Shown: one piece after another, positions 11,672 to 20,979 of the stretch
How positions within the stretch are numbered: position 1 is the first letter of the stretch
Layout: every line of letters starts with the position of its first letter
Assembly (NCBI GenBank): GCA_019973155.2
Contig: BPQB01000020.1
Span: 434,001 to 498,000 of the forward strand
Direction of reading: 5' to 3'
Source: Phanerochaete sordida
Taxonomy: Eukaryota > Basidiomycota > Agaricomycetes > Polyporales > Phanerochaetaceae
Length of the DNA: 64,000 bases
Made by a program: the position numbers and the translations under genes
The notes under the pieces: model-generated
What the model was told of the DNA's origin: nothing
Database searches by the model: none
The model's input: only the letters and a program-made list of their open reading frames with translations

Positions 11672-13440
11672 AACCGTCATTACAAGACATCTTTATCTAA
11701 CACGATATCGCCATGCTCAGTCTCACAGACTCTCAATTTGACTCGCTCGCATTCAAACAGTGAAGTGAGGAGGACAATGATATATTTTATTATGCAGATA
11801 CATTAGCAAAGAAGAACGTGTACAGAGAGCAAGGATGATCGTCAAGCCACTAAAAACAGCTCAATACTTACAGGGCGCGTGTTGGTTTCCCCCTCGAGGC
11901 TGACCTCGAGAGGTACTTGTCCCCGAGACCACGAAGAGGTCCGCGCCCATCCCCGGGGAAATAGAAAGACGAGTCACAAAGGACCTCGTCGGGGTAGGAT
12001 AGCAGCAGACACACAACGGATGGTGACGACCCCCGGGCGTCGAACGAGCGGATGATGAGGCGACCACCAGGCGCACTCATATGAAACAGTGATCCAGATG
12101 ACTAGGTCATCGCCAGAAACAAGGGTAGGGTACCGGCGAGGGCTCCGAAGAGGCGTCGACGCCTCACGAGGAGGACACGGTACGAAACTGGGCCTGGCGG
12201 GTCCAGGGGGCAGGCCGTGCCGACGTCCATGGGTAGGAGGGTAAGTTGAGCGCACCCCCGGGTAGTGAAGGACGATTTACGGCGACGGCTGCTCCCGTGG
12301 CGTGGACCCGCCTAGAGTAGAGCGAGTGAGCTACTGAAGTAGAGAAAGACTGTCACGTACTTGTAGTGTGGAAGCGAATGCCAAGCCCGACGACCTCGAC
12401 GACTATGTGTGCGCTTCGGCAACGGAGCGGAAGGGACGAGTGATGAGGGACGGAGCAGAGCTCAACGTGAAGGATGAGGTACGGAGCAGAGCTCAACGTG
12501 AGGAGTGAGGGACGGAGCAAAGCTCAACGTCGTCGTCGGGTCGTCGGGCGCCGGGGTTGCTGAGGTCGGGGGTGGGAGTGCCAGAGGCAAGGGTGGTCAC
12601 GGTGGTGGTTGGGGACCTTGTGGTCGGGGGGTGGGGGTGCGCTGGGGAGACGAGGAGGCGACGGCTGGTATTTATACGCCAGAGACGGGCGGCTGACACG
12701 TCGACGCGTCCGGCAGGTCACGTTCAGCCTTGTTTACTCGATCGCCAGCCGCGAGCTCGTGCCGACATTGGCGACGATCGAGCGATCGCTCGACTCGGGG
12801 CAGTGAGCGACATGGGCGAGCAGCGGGACGGCGAGCAGGGCTGCGGCGTAGGGTGTGGCAGAGAGGAAGACATCGCGAAACGGGACGCTGGACGTACTTC
12901 TACTGTGTTTTCCGACGGGTCGCACCTTTGGCGAACCCAAATGCGACCGCGATGCCATCACTGCGTTTAGCAGGTGTTCTCCGCGTGAAGCTGTTGTCAA
13001 ATATAGCGAAACTACTCGCCGTAGGACGTAGGAAGCGACGTGAGAGTAGCAGAGGCTGAGACAGTCGATTCGACCGCAACGCCGCCAAGACCTTCTTCCT
13101 CCCTGGATGTAGGGCCAGTCCAGAGCCCAAAGAGATAGACATGCCGCAGCACAGGTTGCAGAGGAAGTAAGCCACTCCGAAGATCCAACGTCGTGGTGCA
13201 AAGCGTACCCAAAGCCGGCGCTTGTATAGTTCCCCGCATACAGAGGCGCCGACGTTGTGGCGTCTGTGCCTAGCGAGCTTGGCATCCAGGGCACGCACAG
13301 ACAAGTGATCCTAGCAATCCAGTTGTGTATTCATGAGTAGCCATGCACATGTGCCCAATATCCAAAGGAGAAACACCTCCGAGCGTAAGGAGCCCGGGCC
13401 CTACTCGTACAGCCATGCCAATTTTGACCCGAGTTCTTGC
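11672..13440. other. Intergenic block shared by both arms of the duplication
   Basis: This lies between the convergent TPT1 and lipase genes. The segment 11,870-12,720 is about 96% identical to 36,440-37,310 in the other arm although no known protein is recognisable. It contains several short frames (for example 12,255-11,974 on the - strand, 93 codons) that stay open in both copies. The segment 13,180-13,440 also matches the other arm closely. The middle (about 12,890-13,180) does not. Whether any frame is translated is undecided. Confidence 0.6.
12442..12532. repeat. Three tandem copies of a 31-bp unit (arm A)
   Basis: Three imperfect copies of a unit built around GACGGAGCAGAGCTCAACGT follow each other with a period of about 31 bp. 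The counterpart in arm B (36,638-36,730) keeps the same count and period. Confidence 0.8.
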
Positions 13441-14628
13441 CTAGCAGCCCATCTCGACGCCGTCGTAGGGGCCATCGTGATCCGACTCATCACCATCGAA
13501 GATATTCGGGACGTCGCCGACGATGCAAAGGTCGCTCGTGTTGTCCTGGCCTGCACAGCCCAGTCAGTGTTCCGCTTCACGGCCAAAGCGCCGGCAGCAC
13601 GCACCAGGGCACGCCTCCCAGACGTTCGCGTCCGTGATGTGCACCTCGCCCGAGGGGTGGTGGAAGCCGAGGAAGCGGCCAGGGACGATCGGGATCGGGT
13701 CCTCCTCGTTGTTGATGCGCGTGAACGACGTGACGTGCGCGTCGACGTAGTCCGCAAAGTCCTGATTCCCGACCTGCAACACGCATTGCGTCAGCCGCAG
13801 TCCGCAGTCTCATGCCAGAGAGGACTGCGCGAGGGGCGTACCCGGGGAAGGCCGTAGAGCACGGTCTGGAAGGACACACCCGAGACGTGCAGCGGCAGGT
13901 ACACCGCGTCGAGCAGTGCAATCGCGGCGCCGAGCGAGTGCCCGACAAGCGTGACCTTCTTCGCGCCGTACTTCGAGATGCCGGTCTTTACGGCGGCAAG
14001 GACGCTCGCGGCGGTCCTGGCGACAGCACGTGAGTATATGCGGGGCCTACGACGGCGCGGCTGACGCACTTGGCTTGTTCGTCGGCGAACCCAGAGTGCG
14101 CAGTGACAGACGAGCTGATGCCAGGGAAGAGCGACGAGTCGAGGCTTTCTCTGAATATGTCGGCGTCGGTCAAATCGGCCAGGCTGACGCGAGTCAGCTG
14201 CGTGAGGTCACCGCGGCCCATAGCGAAATAGGAGGCGGCTCACAACTCGCTGGTATCAGTGCCCTGGTGTGCGACGATGATGGTCTTTAGGGTGGGGTCC
14301 CATCCAGCATACCCTGCGCGCGCCCCATCAGCGCTTACAGTCGAAGACGCGAGGAGCGCAGGGACATACAGAACTGCGTGCCGTCGCCGTCGCCGCCGGA
14401 CGCGATGGGCTTGAACGTCGGGTTCGCCTGGCAGTTCGCGCCGCAGTTCCACGCGAGCGTGTTCGCAGGCGCGCAGTACGCCGTGCTGGCGTAGTGCGTG
14501 TACGGCTTGAAGCCCGAGATCGTGCTCGCACCGAGAGCGGTGATGCTCTGGCGCGCCTCGAGCGTCGGTGCGGCGAGCGCGGCGGGCAGCAAGGCGACGA
14601 GCGCAAGGAGTCCGCGGAGGAGGGCCAT
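13441..14628 (-). CDS. Secreted class 3 lipase, arm A copy
   Basis: The start is at 14,628 and the TAG stop at 13,441; multi-exon, about 300 residues. An N-terminal signal peptide (MALLRGLLALVALLPAALAA) is followed by an EARQ pro-segment. The alpha/beta-hydrolase core has the nucleophile elbow VTLVGHSLGAAIALLDAVYL (catalytic Ser in GHSLG), an Asp within NEEDPIPIVPG and a His in PSGEVHIT. Cys pairs near residues 50-65 (WNCGANCQANP) match the family. The C-terminus is DHDGPYDGVEMGC. These enzymes hydrolyse triglycerides or feruloyl-type esters outside the cell; the substrate cannot be told from sequence. A 68-bp intron (13,774-13,841) after YGLPR is present here and in the lipase at 19.7 kb but absent from the arm B copy. 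Confidence 0.88.
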
Positions 14629-16270
14629 GGCAGGACGGGGATGCGGCGGTGGAGGCTCCGAGGGTCTTTCGCGGCACGGGGGAAGTTCTTATGTGTGTAC
14701 CGCCGGTCGCCAAGCACATCGGCCAGGTGGTCCGCGACAGTCGAAGGTGCGTGAGCCATATGCTGTTTCCCTGCGCTTGGGTACATAGAAATTGCGAGAA
14801 CGCGCAGCGTGGGGGTGTTGAGGCGACCAGACGGGCTGCTTCAGCGGGTCATCTGTCTAATTGGTGATATGTCAGCATCCCGGGAGAGAACGAGAAGTTG
14901 GCCCGAACAAGACTTCTTGCTGCGCGACTGATCCGTCTATAGCACTCTCGCAGACTGGCCAATCTCTTGCATGAGTGAGGGTGCTTGTGACCTGTCTGCA
15001 AGCACGCGCGTCGTATGGGCTTCGTGGCACATGGATCGGTTCCTGGCGGCAGATAGATCCAAAGAAACGTGGCTCCCTCGGAAACGACAACAGGCCATGT
15101 TGACGAGGCCTTTACTCCCCGCCTGCATCAGCCACACCGAATGGCTCCATTTCCCTTGCGCTCGTGCGTAGAGTACCACATTGCTCGCAGTTCCCGCCAG
15201 TGCCTGAGCACAAGTTGTGGCATATCTTGGCATGACAGAACGACGTGAAGACGGACAGCCGTGACCCTTGCGTGGGCAACAGAAGCGTGGTAGGCGTACG
15301 CTTTCGGTGGGAGGACGAAATCGAAGCGGCAGGCAGGGAATCATGGGAGGTCCGTTGATCCGGCGCACTAGATGCGGATGCCGGCACCTTGGAGAACGGT
15401 TGGTGAGATGCTATGGGGAGGACTTGAGATCATTCAGGACTGTGTTATACACATGGGGAGATGTTGGGTGTGACAGATGGAGCGAGTAGACGTGAAACTG
15501 ACCCTGCTAGATAGTATATCAGCATACACCTACGACCTGGGTGCGCTTGAGCCATGTGAGGTCATGTATGCCACCTCACGCGATAGCGGGGTCATATTCA
15601 ACGCAGCTTTAGCTGATTAGAGGTTCTACCCCTAGAACATACGCAGAGTAAACTCACAGATGCGCCTATCTGCTTCCCCGCCCCGCCGCCAGGTTCCTCC
15701 CCTTCGCTTTGCATGGCCGGTCAAGCGAGAGCGTGCCAAGCAGAAACTCACAGATATCCCATGTCGTCGCCCGTTCGGAGGCCACCGCCAGAGGTATGAC
15801 AGGACTTGCAGGCTGTACGCGTACGAGTCATATTGCACCTGTTCTGGCGGTGGATCCGAAGGTCGAAGTCAACGGAGAATTTGCCACGGCTTGAATTGTC
15901 TTGATGTGAGGAAGAAGACTATCTCGCACTGGTCAGAAGTTGACATGAGAGACGACTTTCAAGTGTGGAATGAGGAGGGAGGAGACAAGAAGTGCGTGGG
16001 AACGCTGCTCACCTGCGCCTCCTGCCCACCTCGTAGGCGCCCACTTGACCCGCCTCTCGGAGGCGGCCTTCGTTACGCCTTCCCGGAGAAATGGGCAGAC
16101 TCGAGTACTCGGGTATCGCCAACCAAATGATCATCCAGTCTTCGCATAGCAGCTGTGGTACGCGATATTTTACAAGGAGCGTCATATTGTCCAAAAAGTA
16201 GTCGGATATATGCTACGAGAAAGTCCTAAATCCAAAGCTGAACCATCGTGCATAATGTCCCCACAGAAAA
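14629..16270. other. Intergenic, 1.6 kb, no gene seen
   Basis: This holds the promoter of lipase A (-) and the 3' flank of the Gly/Asn-rich gene (-). No similarity to arm B is visible upstream of the lipase start, which sets the edge of the duplication. Open frames near 14,937-15,368 and 15,660-16,130 lack any recognisable domain. Confidence 0.5.
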
Positions 16271-16936
16271 TCATCGGCCGCCGTTGCCACCGATAGCATT
16301 TCCACTCCTGCTGGTCCCACCGTTTCCTGCAACATTCGAACCACCGGTGTTGGTGATAGAGCTGCCGACGTTGATGACGGAGCCGCCATTCGCGCTGCCC
16401 GCGTTCCCTGAGCTCGCGTTCCCGCCGTTCCCGCCGCTGCCCCGGTTACTTGAACCGCCATTCCCGCCGACCGCGCTGCCACTGACGCTCGTGCCGCCGT
16501 TGCCCGCGCGATTCGAACCGCCGCTGTTCACAACAGATCCACCGATGTTCACGACGCTACCGCCGTTCGCATCGCCGGAGTTGCCGCCTTGTGCGTTCCC
16601 GCCGTTGCCTCCTGTGCCGAAGCCCCCGGCGTTGCCGCCCTGACCACCGAACGCGTTGCCACCCTGGCTCGTGCCGCCACGGCCAGCAGTACCTGCGAGC
16701 GCTGAGTCAGATACATGAAGCGCATAGGAGGCTGGATGCGACTCACCACCCCCAACGGTGTTTCCGATATCAATCACCGAGCCGCCGTTGGCGTTCCCGG
16801 CGTTACCACCCACGGCGTTCCCGCCATTACCACCGTTTCCAAAGCTGGTGAAGGGAACGAACTGCGGGGCGGGCGCAGCGATGGCGGAGGTGGCTGCCAG
16901 AGCCAAGAACGTGAGAGAGACGAACGAGGGGCGCAT
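16271..16936 (-). CDS. Secreted Gly/Asn/Ser-rich repeat protein
   Basis: Two exons (16936-16747, 16692-16271; 54-bp intron) give 203 residues. Residues 1-20 form a signal peptide (MRPSFVSLTFLALAATSAIA), followed by APAPQ. The mature protein is almost only Gly, Asn, Ser, Ala and Val. It contains about three imperfect repeats of roughly 55 residues, each with a core of the form ANGGSVVNIGGSVVNSGG followed by AGNGGTSVSGSAVGGNGG. There is no Cys in the mature part. Such proteins are expected in the wall or extracellular matrix; no enzymatic role is suggested. A related motif occurs in the protein encoded at 18.8-19.4 kb. Confidence 0.82.
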   Translation of the reverse strand: MRPSFVSLTFLALAATSAIAAPAPQFVPFTSFGNGGNGGNAVGGNAGNANGGSVIDIGNTVGGGESHPASYALHVSDSALAGTAGRGGTSQGGNAFGGQGGNAGGFGTGGNGGNAQGGNSGDANGGSVVNIGGSVVNSGGSNRAGNGGTSVSGSAVGGNGGSSNRGSGGNGGNASSGNAGSANGGSVINVGSSITNTGGSNVAGNGGTSRSGNAIGGNGGR

Positions 16937-18804
16937 TGTCGAAGATTAGACGAAGATAGACTTGAAGAAAGGGCTCGGGCGAAGGTCGCGAGCGACTGGG
17001 GTATTCGAGAGCTGAGATGCCCCAGCACGCGCGGACTTACGGGGTATAAATACGCGTGGGACTGCCCCGTCCGTCCGTGCCCCTGGGAGGACGTGGAGCA
17101 TTTCAAAACGCGTTACGGCCGAGGTGCGGAAATGCACAAGGCTCGCTGTTTGCCTCCGCCACAGTCGAGACTGTGGCGCAAAGCGCGCCGGGCGCGCGAG
17201 CCAACGTGCAAGCGTCGCGCGCGCGGCCTTTGCTTCGCGTTATGTAAGAAGTCTGCTGTAGCTTCGCAAGTACTAACAGGGCCAGCTGTCAGATCCTGAG
17301 CGACTTAGCAGCAGGAAGAGGGCTGGTAACTCACCAGAGCGGCCTCCAACGCCCGGGCGCGAGCGCGCGCACAGCTGGGGACCTGACGCACTTAAGGAAT
17401 ATACCTCCGTGGGCTGTGTCTCAATTGCGTGCCCGATCTGCGGAAATTGAATGAAACCAAGGCTTCGTTGCCCATGTGGATACGGCGATAAACGGCAAGG
17501 GCCGAGAGGGTTCGCTTAGCCCATAGGATGACTATCACACCTGCTACCACACGTGCCAGGGCTGGGGTAGAGATGCTGCGTTGCTTCGGCGCAGGGAGAG
17601 ACCTCGAAGAGCGTGAGGGGTAGCATCGAGACCGTGGCTTTCAGGAACGACGGAATAACGTTGAGAGAGCAATTGAGATGACCGAAATATTCAAAGTCTC
17701 GTGTGCCGCGGAAGTGAAGGCTGTGGCAGCGTACAGCCGCGAGCTCGGATGAGGGGGAGGACAAGAGATGTTTGGTTCTGTTGTGCAACAGCCTCTGAAT
17801 CTAACAAGACCAAACAGACAGCAGACGCCCAACCTCTCTGCCACTCCGAGGCCCCTTTCGCTCGTGTCCTGCGTCCTCGTCAGAGAAAAATCCTCCAAAA
17901 TCCCTTCAGTTGTCTCATTTACTATGCATCAATGCTTGCGAGACGCAAAAAGCAGTCTTACGTGGTAAACGCTGCGGATTTAGTTACCGCTTCAACTTTA
18001 CTCGGAGTCGTTTCAAAGCTCTTCTTCTGCCTCCGCTTCTAATGATCCCGTTCTGCGTCCAGGTTGGCTGTGTAAAGCACTCGAACCAGTGCGTACGTTG
18101 ACTCTGTGCGCACGACTGAGGACTGCGATGAAATTTTACGGTGGGATAACGGCTGCAGACAGAGGCCTATTACGCCATGCTGCTCGTACCCCTATCCGCA
18201 AAACGAGGGTCCAGATAATCACGCCCAGCCCATCGCACGTTCGGAAATACGAAATACGGTGCACCTCTGCGAATCGAGAGCTCACCTCGACAACATCGGT
18301 CGAGTTCCATGCTTGGTGACCCTTGCGCCCGCCCGCTGGGGCCCGACCGCTACCGCAGCTCATAGTAATGGTGTGCTCTGCGAAAACTGCGCAATGCACA
18401 CAGCCTGTCTAAGCCTTCCGTTTCACAGCCTCGAGCTCGGTAGTTTCCGCACCCGAGACTCGTGGCGAGGACGCAAAGTCGGTCCGGCCGTGTCACCACC
18501 ACCCTCGTCCAGAATCCAACGTCGAGCGGGCTGCCTGTCTGGTGAGTGGGCACTTCCAGGCACAAATCCACACGAGAGCCCCCAGGTGGGTCCGCGGGAC
18601 GTCGTAATGGCGGAGAGCGTGGCGCGCACGCGTCTGCACCCGCGCGGTCCCCGCGTCGGAACGTCCTGGTATGGGAATCGCACGCCAGCGGGACCGACGG
18701 TTTGAAGCACGAGTGGAGACACCCAAGCGGCCATAAGGCGAGGGGCGGCCGCTCGACTCTTCAACACGTACACTGCCCCCCATTGTACAGACGACACGCC
18801 TACA
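16937..18804. other. Intergenic, 1.9 kb, between divergent secreted-protein genes
   Basis: This divides the genes at 16.3-16.9 kb (-) and 18.8-19.4 kb (+), so it should hold both promoters. Frames such as 18,106-18,705 (+) and 18,423-18,851 (-) overlap on opposite strands and show no known motif. I see no gene in it. Confidence 0.5.
17045..17052 (-). promoter_or_regulatory. TATA-like box of the Gly/Asn-rich gene
   Basis: The - strand reads TATTTATA about 110 bp upstream of the ATG at 16,936, within otherwise GC-rich sequence. Spacing fits a fungal TATA element. Confidence 0.45.
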
Positions 18805-19387
18805 ATGCTAGCACACACCTCCGCCTCACTGCTTTGCGTCGCCGCGCTCACGCTTTCGGCGCTCGCATCGCCCCTATACCTCTCCGTGCCTTCGCGCTAC
18901 ATCCTGAAGGCCGACGACTTCAAGAACAGCGCGGTGGACTCGCCGTTCGACCGCGCGCCGCCGTCGGCGAATGACGCGGGACACAAGGCCCTCGAGATCA
19001 TGCTCCAGGGCCGCGCACTCCGCGACGAAGACGAAAATGAGCGGCCGGTCCCCAACCGTGAGTGTTTCTCATAAATGCACCGCGTCTTCGACTGACTCCT
19101 TTTCAGCGTTCCGCCCCATGCACATCGGCAACCGCACCATCACCATGGGCCCCGGTCCTGCAATGATTAACCGCACGCGCCCAGTACCTATCATCTCCCC
19201 GGGAGGAAGGTTCGGTGAAGGAAGGGATGGCGCTGGGCGCTCAGGGTCTTCAGGCTCAGCGGAGGGCGGTACAGTCACCAACAATGGCACCGATGTTTCG
19301 AACTCCGGAGGGGCAGGCCGTCCAGGATTGCCTGGCACGAGTACGGCTGGTTCAGCGGTGGCCGGTGACAGTGATCTTGACATGTAA
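18805..19387 (+). CDS. Small secreted protein with a C-terminal Gly/Asn motif
   Basis: Two exons (18805-19057, 19107-19387; 49-bp intron) give 177 residues. A signal peptide (about 1-21, ending LSALA) precedes a mature chain starting SPLYLSVPSRYILKADD. The middle is mixed charge with an RFGEGRDGAGRSG stretch. The last 45 residues contain GGTVTNNGTDVSNSGGAG then GTSTAGSAVAGD, which repeats the pattern of the Gly/Asn-rich protein at 16.3 kb. There is no Cys in the mature chain. The function is unknown; an extracellular or wall location is inferred from the signal peptide. Confidence 0.72.
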
Positions 19388-19715
19388 ACTTTCCACGAAG
19401 AAATGTGCCCTCCTGTAAATAAAAAAACAAGAATCTTTTCCCATACATGACCTATGCGCCGCGCCAAATCGCCCTCCAGTTACGCAGCCTTTTTGCGAAA
19501 GTTCCGACGCAATCACGTCTATCGCTGCCCCGTGGGGCGTTGAGAAGTTTCAAGCTGCACGACTATTCATAGCATCGCAGGTCACGGCGCGATAAAAATA
19601 GCGGCGCGAAGGCGGCGATACGCGACACTACATGCGAGCCCAAAAATACAACACATCGTACATCGTGGGCTTTTCTACCCATGCACCTGGCGTCGGCAAA
19701 GGGCGCGACACAAGT
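19388..19715. other. Short convergent intergenic stretch
   Basis: About 330 bp between the small secreted-protein gene (+) and lipase C (-). It holds only 3' flanks; nothing else was seen. Confidence 0.5.
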
Positions 19716-20979
19716 TTAGCAGCCCATCTCGACGCCGTCGTAGGGGCCATCATGATCAGACTCGTCGCCGTCCCAGATCTCGGGCACATCGCCGACGATG
19801 CACTGCGTGCTCGGATTGTCTTGGCCTGGCGCGCGGGTCAGCTCGGCGGCGCAGCGCGCGGGGCGGCAGGGTACGCACCAGGGCACGCCTCCCAGGCGTT
19901 CGCGTCTGTGATGTGCACCTCGCCCGCCGGGTGCACGTAGCTGAGGAACATGCCCGGCACGGTCGGGATCGGATCCTCCTTGTTGTTGATGTGCGTCAGC
20001 GCGAGGTGCGCGTCGACGTAGTCCGCGAACGCCTGGTTCCCGACCTGCGAGCGCGTGTGTCAGCTGCGGATGGCGGCGCCGCGCGACGGCACAGCGCGGC
20101 ACGCACCCTCGGGAGGCCGTAGCCAATCGTCTTGAAGCTCACGCCGCTGATGTGCAGGGGAAGATACACCGCGTCGAGGAGCGTGATCGCGGCGCCTGGG
20201 GATAGCACATTGTCAGCACATTGTTGGGCGGGCGCAACCCGCGGCGCGCAGGCGCAGCAGGCACTCACCGAGCGAGTGCCCCACCATGGTAACCTGCTTC
20301 GCGCCGTATCGCGAGATCGCGGTCTGGACTGCGGACAGCACCTGCGGGGCGGTCCTGTGCGACAGGAATAGCTCGCTGAGCGTGTGTTATATTTAGAGCG
20401 GATCGTGGATCTTACGACGCCTGCGCATCCGCGAAGCCGCTGTGGACCTCGATGGACGAGCTGATACCGGGAAACAAGGACGAATCGAGAGTCGCCTTCT
20501 CAACGTCGCCATCAGTCAGGAGGGGCTCTCTGTGAAAGGTGTAAACACGTAAACACGTGAAGGCGAGATAGCGGGACAGCAGCTCTCACAGTTCGCTAGG
20601 ATCAGTCCCTTGGTGGGACACGATGACCGTCTTGAGGCTCGGATCATAACCCACGAACCCTACGGAATCGCTTGTCAGCCGACGCACGCACATCCAGGTC
20701 GAGACCGCGCCTACAATACTGGACGTCGTCGCCGTCGCCACCCGAGGCGATAGGAATGAAGCTAGGGTTCGCCTCGCAGTTGGCCCCACAGTTCCAGTCT
20801 GCCGTGGCCGATGCCGCGCAGTAGCCGGCGCTCGCGTAGTACGAGTACGGCTTGTAGGACGAGATCTGGCTCGTGCTGAGCGCCGAGATCGTCTGCCGCG
20901 CAGCAAGGCGTTGTGGCGCCGGCAGCGCCACGACGGCGACCGCCATCAGCGCGAGAAGCGGGAGGCAGCGGGCAAGCAT
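19716..20979 (-). CDS. Secreted class 3 lipase, third copy
   Basis: The start is at 20,979 and the stop (TAA) at 19,716; multi-exon, about 300 residues. A signal peptide (MLARCLPLLALMAVAVVALP) is followed by RLAARQ, then SSYKPYSYYASAGYC and WNCGANCEANPSF as in the other two lipases. The catalytic elbow VTMVGHSLG is interrupted right after GHSLG by an intron absent from the other two copies, then AAITLLDAVYLPLHISG follows. The likely acid is in NKEDPIPTVPG and the His in PAGEVHIT. It ends DHDGPYDGVEMGC. It lies between the duplicated arms, in the same orientation as the arm A lipase, and is clearly more diverged than the A/B pair. Confidence 0.87.

Larger units (their letters stand above)
10281..14628. 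repeat. Arm A of a large inverted duplication (TPT1 + class 3 lipase)
   Basis: Arm A carries TPT1 (+), a 1.8-kb intergenic block and a class 3 lipase (-). The same content lies in opposite orientation in arm B at about 34,526-38,881. Similarity starts abruptly at about 10,281 (shared CACCCGCCCTG on the complementary strand) and fades within the lipase gene, with no shared sequence upstream of the lipase start. Identity in the TPT1 exons and the lipase 3' end is about 96% by eye, with a divergent patch in the middle (about 12,890-13,180). The arms are about 20 kb apart. Confidence 0.85.

Noticed and set aside
12734..13294. 186-codon frame on the - strand shared in part with arm B
   Set aside because: Only its first 30 or so codons and its end are conserved between arms; the middle is replaced and there is no domain.
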